Position numbers and translations under genes: made by a program | Notes under the pieces: model-generated | What the model saw: only the letters and a program-made list of their open reading frames with translations | Told to the model about the DNA's origin: nothing | Databases searched by the model: none | In this document: positions 12,701 through 21,158 of the stretch, in pieces | How positions within the stretch are numbered: position 1 is the first letter of the stretch | Layout of the letters: every line of letters begins with the position of its first letter | Assembly: GCA_008933995.1 (NCBI GenBank) | Contig: WARS01000036.1 | Span: 8,417,285 to 8,481,284, forward strand | From: Datnioides undecimradiatus | Lineage: Eukaryota; Chordata; Actinopteri; Lobotiformes; Datnioididae | DNA length: 64,000 nt | Reading direction: 5' to 3'

Positions 12701-15700
12701 TGCAAGCAAAAAGAAATACTGTGACAATTTCATTTTAAATCAAACATTTTTACTTACAACATCTATCACAGGCAACATATGAGAACAAAACACAGTGGCT
12801 TTACCTACAATTAGATCAAAATGACACCCATTATCCTAGAACAATTTACTACACACATTAAAACACATCATGTCCTCAAGAAATTACTGTAGTCCATAAA
12901 GATAGGCCTGTTTAAAATCTACATAATAAAAATGTAGAATTGCTTCTCACTTTAACTAAATGTAAGCATTCTTTATGAAATCTCTAAAACAGTTACGGTT
13001 TAACATTAACAGCCCTGTGTAAAGTGTTAAATCTCCATCCAGTCGTAGAATAATTAACAGGTCCATTTTGTCCTATGGCTGCGAGCATGTGTGTGGGTGG
13101 GTGTGTGTGTTTGTGTGGGTGTTCATGGACTTGAGCAGCACTAGTTGATAGCAGTGGCCTGTACTTTGCAAATGAGCTGGCAGTGTGGCACATGGTGCTG
13201 GTTTTCACATCTCTTGGGGGTTTGTGGTGCTGAGATGGTAGCTTTTCTTTTGTTTTGAACTTCCCTTCCTTTGGGTTTGTGCATCCTCCAGCAAACTGGC
13301 CGAGGCTAGTGTGTAAGGAAAGGTACTGCTGCCTTTGAAGAAGAGGATCCCCCTGCCCACCCCCACCCGCCTTCTTCTAGGAAGCGCCCCATCATGTGGA
13401 GCTTCCCCTTGTTCCAGGCTGATATTCTCACACTCATCAGGGCTAGGTTTGAAAAAGATCAAGTGCCTTGTTCACAGTTAGTCACTTGCTGCTCATTGTC
13501 TTTGATATCACATAATGGCATGTGAGGAAGATGGAGAAGCCTTATTTATAGACCAAAGCTATGAAAGCTGATCAGTGTAGTATCAAGTCATGTTGTGATT
13601 AGATGAAATATTGCAGCTACTCCCATAAAACAAAAACAAACAAAACAGGTTTAATGTTTTGGATGGAATTTAGTGGTTTCCATGGGAGGAGACAGATTTA
13701 TGAGAGCGACTAGACGTGAAGCGTTGTGTGACTGTATCTAGATGTGATCATTTTTTTGTATCTTTTCTGTCATAATATTTTATGAGGAATGTTTGGCTCC
13801 TGTGGGAGAGACACCTGTATATAGGGGGACACTTTGTAGATGCAGTGTGTGATGTGTTTTACGATCATTCATTCCACATGGGTGAAGTCATTCGACAGAA
13901 CACAATGCACAAAAACCTAAAAATCTAGATGTCATTACAACCACATGGCATCGCAGGAAAGAAGACCCATTTATTAAAGTTACATCAGTCATCAGAAGAT
14001 TACTTTTATGCTTTTACAAATGAAATTGCAGCTTTGTTTTCCTGTAGAACAAATGAAGGGAAACCGTCACTTTACAATTAATTTACAAAGACGTGTTTGA
14101 CATTTCGCTTTATGCAGCTACACGCAAAATACCCCGATGCATCATTGTCAAGTTCATTTTGATAGCATAATTTAACAGTTACAGAAAAAAAAACCCAAAC
14201 CCTCTACATCATAACACCATGGAAATTGGCTCCTTCTGTGTGTCACTCGCTCTGCGCTTATTTCATGTCGACCAGGTAGATGTGGTGTGAAATGTAAAAG
14301 ACATGAGTTATGGCACAAAGATAGAGCTTTACCCATTGCTCCACTTTTTACTACTGACACTAATGCGCAGCCACTCACGCGTGTTGTACAGTCCTGTGGC
14401 GTTTGGCTTTGTGTTCAGCATCAGCTAATGCAGCTGAAGCTACTACAGTCATGGAATAATCAAGGAAGCCACTTCAATCAAGAATATGTTGTCAATAATA
14501 AAAGGTTGGGTGTTTTCATGACATAAACGATCACCCCTTCAATATACAATTCTGCTACAAGTACTGTTAATCTAGTGGCACTGAGGAAACACTTATGCTA
14601 TATTTAAAGCTCATCAAGATTTGCTTTTAAAGAGGAATATAGATGAATTGACTTTCACTTATTCCTGGTTTCATATGTCAAAAAGTCATTGTGTTTCCTG
14701 CTGGAAGAGGAAACCCTTGACCACTGCTTGTGGTAAACAAGGTCCTTTTCTAGCAAGGACAGGTCACGTTATATGTTCGCTAATGTGAGATGAAAAATGG
14801 GCAGGACATGCAAACGAGCTGCTGAGAACACACCAGAGTCCCTCAAAGTAATTAGGAAAATTATCAAAAGGTCAAAGTAATGAGTGTTTGTGCGAGAAAT
14901 GGTATTTCCAAAATCACATTTCACCTTGATTTTTTAATTGTATATATTTATCAGATTTCTTTCTGATTTATTTATCTGATATATTTATCCAAAATGAAAA
15001 CCTGCAACATGCTTATCTATAAATTCTTTGAAAAAATTCTTCAGCAATTGAAAACAATGAGCTGTAAATTGAATTATAACCTACAATATTCTAACAAAGC
15101 ACCAAGTCACTGATCGGAGAATAGTGAATATCACTCATACTCATGCAAATTGCTCATGCAAATTTCACAGTTGTTTTTCTGTTAATTCCACACAAAGTGC
15201 TGCTGCTGGAAATGTAAATGAGAAACACATCACTTCCTCTGCACCAGATGATATTTTCCAGGAAACACCTACACACGTTGTTGAGAATAGCCGAGGGAAA
15301 AGGTTTCACAAATAAGTTGACTCACTTATTTGCTACATTGACCAGCAAAAGAAAAAAAAGTTAAATAAACTTTTTTTGTGTGTTTTTTGCACAGCATTGT
15401 TATTTTAAGGCTGCATTTTGAGTGATTTCTGCACTAGAAATATATCAATGTTCATATATCAAAACACTGCTAAATGCGAACTCTTCTATATAGTAACTGT
15501 TGCAACAGGCTGCTGGTTCTTATTTTATTCTGAAAATATTCTAGTGATGCATACCTAATAACTTATTTCAAGAAAGATGCTAAAGTTGGTGGTAGGATTG
15601 TAAGAATAGCACTGGAATTTGTGTTGGCTGAGAGTGTTTTATCGTTGCTGCTCATCCTTCAAAATGTCATCTACATTTTCTTCTAGCTTGTTTACTCTTA

Positions 15701-16321
15701 CCCCAGCAGGGTCCAATAACAAATGTTTAACTGTTTTTTGCAGAGCAAGACAAATCAGTCCACTGCACCGATGAATGTCGTGCACTGGGACATTCTGACA
15801 GATGCTGGATGCCAAAGTTACGGGTAGGAAGCCAAGCAGACAGCGCCGATAATCGCACCAACCTTTTCATCCCTGTGGGAATGGATGCCATGGTAGAGAC
15901 AGAGATTTATGGCACCATCAGCTGCAGCAGCAGAAAAACCCTCAGCACGTTTGGAAAGGAACAGCGGGACAGCACAATCCTTGTGGCCAATGTCAAACCT
16001 TACTTAAAATCGCAGCGTGCGCTAAGCCCACCGCTACAGGAAAGTCCATCTGCGTCCAGTAGTCCCACCAAGAGTAGTATGCCCCTGGACTTGGCCAACC
16101 AAGAGTCCACAGAAGAGAGGGAGGGCGGCTCAGACATCAGTGCCTATGGACCTCCAGATGGCCAGTGCTCCCCACTGCACACTGAATTGGAGGAGCCCTC
16201 CTACCTGACCTGCGATCTCAGGCCGAAGTCCCTGTCAAGCAGTCTCATTCACAGCTCTGTCATCAGCCAGGAGTGTGGGGGGTCAGATTGTGCTCTCGAC
16301 CCACGGGACTCTGGCAACTGA
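4733..16321 (+). CDS. pcdh17: Protocadherin-17 (delta-2 protocadherin), four coding exons
   Basis: This is a homophilic, calcium-dependent neuronal adhesion receptor of the plasma membrane. Joined exons 4733-7201, 8349-8407, 8564-8733 and 15744-16321 give 3276 nt, or 1091 residues plus stop; human PCDH17 has 1159. Residues 1-17 are a signal peptide, followed by six cadherin repeats. Their inter-repeat calcium motifs are visible: DINDN (115), DSNDN (226), DKNDN (334), DENDN (440) and DVNDN (550). One transmembrane helix spans about 681-704. The cytoplasmic part carries the delta-2 motifs, including NKSDIMLVQSE, RDSGHGDSDQADSDQD and a WIRS-type LSTFGK at 966-971 for WAVE-complex recruitment. 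N-terminal ALTLKNLNYSVPEEQG and NIPGEYLGSVLA match remembered PCDH17. The tail after the SPTK motif is shorter than and unlike the mammalian one. It could be a teleost paralogue of pcdh17 rather than the single orthologue; membership of the PCDH17 group is firm. Confidence 0.92.
7202..8348 (+). other. pcdh17 intron 1
   Basis: This GT-AG intron begins GTAAGG and ends TTTCATTTCTAG. I see no gene, simple repeat or recognised mobile element inside it. Confidence 0.8.
8349..8407 (+). CDS. pcdh17: pcdh17 exon 2 (small cytoplasmic exon)
   Basis: The 59-nt exon lies between TTTCATTTCTAG and the donor GTAAGA. In frame it reads TENFPSEPNYAGSRQPFVQ and ends with two bases of a serine codon. This matches the short exon found at the same place in delta-2 protocadherins; remembered PCDH17 has TDNFPAEPNYMGSRQQFVQ. 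It is too short to be found as a stand-alone frame and was placed by splice sites and homology. Confidence 0.92.
8564..8733 (+). CDS. pcdh17: pcdh17 exon 3 (cytoplasmic, acidic DSDQ motif)
   Basis: The 170-nt exon follows a pyrimidine-rich tract and TTCTGCCGCAG and is followed by the donor GTGAGT. Translation across the junctions gives SSTFKDAERASLRDSGHGD, then an ADSDQDTN stretch, a region ending LKMKATAVNGQPFEQ and one base of the next codon. This is the conserved cytoplasmic motif of delta-2 protocadherins. A short internal duplication (two GATAGTGACCAG units) encodes the repeated DSDQ. Confidence 0.93.
9732..9842. repeat. Composite (TC)n / (TG)n microsatellite
   Basis: A run of TC dinucleotides (9732-9759) is followed by an imperfect TG-rich stretch to about 9842. 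It lies in intron 3 of pcdh17. Runs like this are common in fish introns and are usually length-polymorphic. Confidence 0.95.
10363..10386. repeat. (CA)n microsatellite, short
   Basis: A short CA run passing into CATACATA, in intron 3 of pcdh17. Confidence 0.85.
13087..13122. repeat. Imperfect (GT)n microsatellite
   Basis: GT dinucleotides interrupted by GGG triplets, in intron 3 of pcdh17. Confidence 0.85.
15143..15163 (+). promoter_or_regulatory. Paired POU octamer motifs in pcdh17 intron 3
   Basis: Two perfect ATGCAAAT octamers occur at 15143-15150 and 15156-15163, 13 bases apart, on the same strand and within a direct repeat of CTCATGCAAAT. The octamer is the classical site for OCT/BRN-type POU factors, many of which are neural. 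It lies about 580 bases upstream of the last coding exon. A regulatory role is inferred from the motif alone. Confidence 0.35.
15744..16321 (+). CDS. pcdh17: pcdh17 exon 4: distal cytoplasmic tail and stop
   Basis: The exon begins after CTGTTTTTTGCAG and reads to TGA at 16319-16321. The first part is strongly PCDH17-like: CTDECRALGHSDRCWMP, NRTNLFIP, then LSTFGKEQRDSTILVANVKP and RALSPPLQESPSASSSPTK. The LSTFGK segment fits the WIRS consensus (hydrophobic-x-T/S-F-x-x). After the SPTK motif the sequence no longer resembles the mammalian tail, and it ends about 80 residues later with CALDPRDSGN. The first ATG inside this exon (15809) is internal, not a start. Confidence 0.93.
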
Positions 16322-17285
16322 CAGGTCAGATGATCCCGCCCGCTCTCACCTGCCAGGGGTGTGATGATGATATCACAAATTAATGACCGGTGAGGTGAAT
16401 TTATTTTGACCCACAGAGGTGTCCAGACACGCATTGTATAACCAAAAACCATCTGCTTTGTATGTTTTTTGGGTTTTTTTTTGAGTTTGTGACTTGTTGT
16501 GTTTAAGTGAAATATGTGTCCTTGACTGCTGTGAAGGTTTTGGGGGGAAATCAGTGCTTTCCTGACTTCAAGTGTTTTCACGGTGTACTGTACCTGTCAA
16601 TTTAGATGTCTGTATTTTACACATTTCAAGCTCCAATTTTGTGAGGCTGTTGAACAAATTGCTACTGTTAAGCTATTGAGTCCTGTCTGCTTTTGTACAG
16701 TGAAGCTATCTGTCTCCATTTAGTGTATAAGGAACATCTCTTTGAATATCACAGGCAACTGAAATACATATCAGTGACGTTAAATACAAAAGTGAAGTGT
16801 CTTATGAACTGTTAATGGTGGTGCAACAGGGAATGTCCCTTTTCATAAAACCATTTAAGGTTCCTATAAAAAACAGTTTTTTAAGAATGTATTTGTAATT
16901 TTATTGTTGTCCTCTGCAGTTTATGTGAAAATAAGCTGAGCTTACACGTGAATGTGGGCTACTGTACTTGTTGTGTATTTTATTAAATTTGTATACACTG
17001 TGTGCATGGAAGGCAATTATTTTTGACTGGTGACAACTTCTGAAGCTGTCATGTGTTTATGTGAGAGAAGTGCATTTATGTCTACAAGGTGCTTAATACG
17101 TGTTAATGACAAAAAGCGTTAGCGACTCTGCAAGCGTGCCAACTGTATACTGTATACCAGCACATGTCATCTGCAGTAGTCTAGATACTAGTTAGGGGGA
17201 CTTCAAAAGAAAATCACAATCAACATTTTACACAGCTATTTATATTTAAAAAGTCAAATAAAAATGGGCACTGTGTATTAGTGCA
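16322..17285 (+). other. pcdh17: Probable 3' UTR of pcdh17
   Basis: AT-rich non-coding sequence follows the stop. An ATTAAA-type signal lies near 16981. A canonical AATAAA at 17257-17262 is followed by a GT-rich stretch (ACTGTGTATTAGTG). This gives a 3' UTR of roughly 0.95 kb if the second signal is used. Confidence 0.5.
17257..17262 (+). terminator. pcdh17: Poly(A) signal AATAAA, candidate end of pcdh17
   Basis: Canonical hexamer in the context TCAAATAAAAATGG, with a GT-rich element 10-20 bases downstream, about 940 bases after the stop codon. Confidence 0.5.
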
Positions 17286-19595
17286 CCCAACAGAAGATGA
17301 GTCGACTTCCTCTGCTCAATGCTTACATATGCATCATCAGGTGAAAATGGAAACCCAGTTCATGCTTCAAATTCAAAGTCATCAGAGCTGCTGTCAATTA
17401 ATGCCTGCTTGTGATTACAAGGTTTATTTATGAACGTGTCTGACAAATGGCGAGACATGAATCTAACAAAAACAAAGAAGTTAACATTTGGCTGCAACCG
17501 ACAGTTACAAGCAAAGACTTTTTGGAATGAATTCTTTGATTAGAGAAAATGAAATTTTAATGATCCCTGTTGGGGAAAGTGGGTCATTGCAGCAGCAAAG
17601 GATTGAACAAATAGTGCATTAAAGGTTATCGCAAGTAGATACAAAAAAGAGAATTCTACAAGTAAAAAAAAACCTACCTCACTAGAAGAATTTCAAGGTT
17701 ATAATTCAAGGAGGCACTTTATATGTACTATTTATATGTATTGTTCACAATTTGCTATTCAATCAAAAGTAGGAAAGGTAGGTGTTGTGACAAAAGGTCA
17801 CGGTCCACAGATATATTAGAACAGCCCAAACCGCTGCGATTCCTCCATTCACTCATTTCTTACCAAACATGATTTTTATGTAGCCGATTCGTATTCATTC
17901 AAGCGGAGACATAAATGTTGCTGTGACCTGAGAGGTAGAGTACTATTTAGAAAAGCTGGAGCATATCCACTACAACTGCTCGACGTAGCCTATATAGAGT
18001 GGTTAGGCACAAACATGGATGTATGTTTACCAAGATAGATCACAAAACTCCTGGAATCCTGGAAATGTAAAACTGTTTCCTGTTTTTCATCTGTAAAACA
18101 ATCACACAATATCTTCCTGTTTTTTTGCTTTTTACTTAGTTTAGTTTAGTTTCTCCATCTGGAGACACTGACTTTTGTACCCTGGCTCGGTGAGCGGTTT
18201 GAGAATGCCTTGTTTTTCATGAGCTCGGGATAACAGAATCCTGTCATCTACTGAGAGCTGACTATAAGTACGACTCAGTTTCTCCTCAGGGAAAACACAT
18301 TAATTTGGATTTTGATTTGCATTTGTTTTGGTGCTGGTATTGACACAATTCCAGACCTAGATGTCTCATCTCAGCAGGCAGCTCTGATGAGCTCATCTGC
18401 ATAAGTTGAAATACTCTTTGAGAGGGAGATTGCGTGGGTCACAGCAACTCATCCCATTGAAATACAGACAGAAACATCACATCATTTTATCTGTATCAGT
18501 CCCAGGGTTTCAGAACACGGGGGATGAAGACAGGTGAGCAGAATGTCAAGTAGAAAAGGGTTGAACCATTTGCTGCGACACTTACTCCTTCAGTTTCTTA
18601 ACACTATATCATTGTTTTACATCACAAGGAAGTAAAGCAGGTTAAACTTCCACTTCTGCCATAATTATGCAAAAATTGCTTTGAAGCAAACCCTTTCTTA
18701 ATTAACACTATACTACAGTACAGCTGCTTGACGAAAAAAGTGCTATGTTGTTGAGGGGAGCTGAATGCAGATTAAGGCCTAGCATGCAGTGCTGGATGAA
18801 TATGACTTGTCTCTCAGAATGATTACAGTCACAGTGAAAGGGAATTACAGACAATGAAACTGATCTGTGTAATACCTCCATTCTTCTACATTTTACATAC
18901 ACAAATGATCTATTCAGATGAAAATGGAATGAGCAGTGTACCATTCAGTTGTGAAAAATTGACATGCTCACCCTGAGTACTTAAGCTTTTAATTCAATAA
19001 TTCAATAACACAGCCGATTAAGAGCTTGTCTTCCACCTCCACCAAATGCTATGGGAGATGGTTCCACTTGGCTGAGAACTGTTGGTGGGGAAACAACAGT
19101 GAACACAACACACAAACAATATTGAGAGTGTAGTTTTCATTTTAACCGAGAGATGTCATTGAACACAGCGTGCATGCCTTCAGGGTGCAAATATTAAAAT
19201 GTTGCTTCTAGGTTTTATTTGCATATTTATTTTTTTAAACATAGAAAACAAACCAGCACATAAATAGCTAAAAACTGTACCCAATTAGGTAATGTAAATG
19301 TGACGCCCCTGAATTTAATGTTAAGGAGGTACTACTGCAAGAATCACTTTGTATAATACACACAATTAATTCATTCCTTCAGTAATTCATTTAACACATG
19401 CATTCATTTTTAATGGAAGAATTTAAAGTGCACCAGAAACACTCATTGGTGTGAATCTTTGTTATGTTCCTTTTACACCAAAACCAAGACAAAATGTCTT
19501 GATATGACATGAGACAATGGAAGACACTAATTGGTTTTATGAATAGCAGTTTGCTGTCATTTTCATTACTTTCAATCTGGGAAAAAAAAGATTGT
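17286..19595. other. Intergenic, mostly unremarkable
   Basis: No supported gene. A degraded dispersed repeat is suspected at 17540-17680. A short pentanucleotide run (TTTAG three times, near 18137-18153) is the only simple repeat noticed. The remaining sequence is AT-rich and looks unique. Confidence 0.6.
17540..17680. repeat. Degraded dispersed repeat fragment (class uncertain)
   Basis: The core AATGATCCCTGTTGGGGAAA followed by GTGGGTCATTGCAGCAGCA resembles, from memory, a dispersed sequence common in percomorph genomes (consensus like GATCCCCGTGGGGAAATT followed by CAGCAGC). I cannot tell whether it comes from a LINE tail or a DNA element. The limits are approximate. Confidence 0.4.
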
Positions 19596-19925
19596 TGTGA
19601 CATTTAGGGAAATGTGTGTGTTTTTTTTATTTTGCTGCCAGGAGTTAGATGACAAGATTGACACCATCGCTCATTCATTTGCTATATATTATGTGTTTAA
19701 TTCATGTAAAAACCATGGCGTAGAAAGGACAGGTTGTGGTGTTACTGGAGGTGATGTGTACCACCAGAGTGAGGCCATCTGTTTCCAGTGTTTTGAAGCT
19801 AAGCTAACTGGCTGCTGGCTAGCTTCATATGTATTATACAGAAATGAGAGAATGGCATTAATCTTCTCACTCTCACAGAAAGCAGACAGACATAATTTAT
19901 AAAATGTCAAACTATTCTTTTTAAT
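19596..19925. mobile_element. MITE-like element with long inverted arms
   Basis: The left arm (from GACATTTAGGGAAATG at about 19600, through GAGTTAGATGACAAGATTGA and CCATCGCTCATTC) is an imperfect reverse complement of the right arm (ATGAGAGAATGGCATTAATC, TTCTCACTCTCAC, to AAAATGTCAAACTATTC near 19915). The arms are about 80 bases each. The interior includes GCTAACTGGCTGCTGGCTAG. I recognise this from memory as a very common percomorph dispersed element whose consensus ends near AAATGTCGAACTATTCC. It has no coding capacity, so it is a non-autonomous, degraded copy. The frames inside it on both strands are by-products of the inverted repeat. Confidence 0.75.
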
Positions 19926-20759
19926 ATTAACATAACCTTTTTAGGTGACTTGAGGTCCTGTAGCAGGGATGAAATTCATACACATGATAACATACACATG
20001 GGCTTATTAGAAGACTATATGGACCAAATTGTAAACTCATATACTATACAGTTTAGCAAAGCAAAACTTACCACCTTTCTGGGGTTACCATAAAAATTGC
20101 AGAGCAATAGGATGGCATTATGTCACTCTGTGATATTGAAATATAGCCTATGTCTATTTGTTGTGTCCTTTGTCTGGATTGCAGGAAGCCTAGAAAATCT
20201 CTTTCTTCAGCATAAAAAATAGAGCTGTTTTGATGTATGAACTCAAAATACACTGGTCAAAGGAGACGATTGTGAAAACCTCCTAAAAATCAACACAGAC
20301 AGAAGAAACAGAGAGAGCGGTTAACCTAATTGATGAATGTGTTTTTTTAAATTCATACCGAGCACAGTGACATTAGAATAAATGTAAATGCCAACTTTCA
20401 CCATTCAGTAATGATTTCCTTAATTTGAATTCAAAGTAGCACAGTAAGATATGCATGTGTTGGAGCAACTGCACTTTCACAATTTATTTTCCCTTTGTGA
20501 CTGTAGACAGACTTGACAGGGCAGTCTGGGAGGCTTTTGCAAAATACTGTCCTTTAAACATTGTTTTGCTTCCGTTTTTAGAGTATGACACTGTTGACTG
20601 CATTTAGTTTTCATTCAGACCCACAGGAATTAACACCCCTTTCATTGACCCCATCTGCCAGAAAAACTCCTGACTACACAGCCATTTCATTTTGAGTGCT
20701 TGTTAAAAAGGTGTTACTTATGGCATTCTCCTCTGGGAGGAGTTCAAATGCACGGCAAT

Positions 20760-20777
20760 CTGTCAATCATGATTAAT
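20760..20777 (-). promoter_or_regulatory. Composite PBX-MEIS + PBX-HOX-type motif
   Basis: The plus strand reads CTGTCAATCATGATTAAT. On the minus strand the second half is TGATTGACAG, the textbook PBX-MEIS/PREP decamer. Directly abutting it on the plus strand is TGATTAAT, which fits the PBX-HOX consensus TGATTNAT. The arrangement resembles HOX autoregulatory elements. Function is inferred from sequence only. Confidence 0.35.
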
Positions 20778-21118
20778 GTTTAACGCCAAGAAAGGATATA
20801 GCATGAGGGAGCGATCCGGCAGGACTTCACACAGGTTTCACTATGTGTTACTGGGTCATGACACACTTTCCTCACTTTGAATTGGGCAAAAATAGTCCTC
20901 TATACGCCTTTTTAGTGACAAAGTGGGCCAATATCTGCATAAAGTGGAAAAGCTAATGCGCTCTGTCATATGCTCAAAAGTCCTGACTCTAAAAAGCTTC
21001 ACCCTTTAAGTGGTTTGTCTGCCATCACAAATAAGATGGAAAATTTAAGGCTGAGACAGAGAGAGAAAGGGAGCACGAGACAGAAAGACAGGAGAGTAGA
21101 AACATGCCCAGCCTTTTA

Positions 21119-21158
21119 GAATCAATAGACAGTTTACTGAATCAATACACAGTTTGGT
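21119..21158. repeat. 20-base tandem duplication
   Basis: GAATCAATAGACAGTTTACT is followed at once by GAATCAATACACAGTTTGGT: two copies differing at a few positions. No function is evident. Confidence 0.7.

Larger units (their letters stand above)
8734..15743 (+). other. pcdh17 intron 3, about 7 kb
   Basis: The intron runs from donor GTGAGT to acceptor CTGTTTTTTGCAG. It contains no supported gene. Visible features are a TC/TG microsatellite at 9732-9842, a CA run at 10363-10386, a GT-rich run at 13087-13122 and paired octamer motifs at 15143-15163. The rest is AT-rich, apparently unique sequence. Short frames across the microsatellites are low-complexity artefacts. Confidence 0.8.

Noticed and set aside
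19597..19902. Plus-strand frame with a good-looking splice acceptor, considered as a distal pcdh17 exon
   Set aside because: The whole frame lies in an inverted-arm dispersed repeat, and exon 4 of pcdh17 already ends in a stop with no donor before it.
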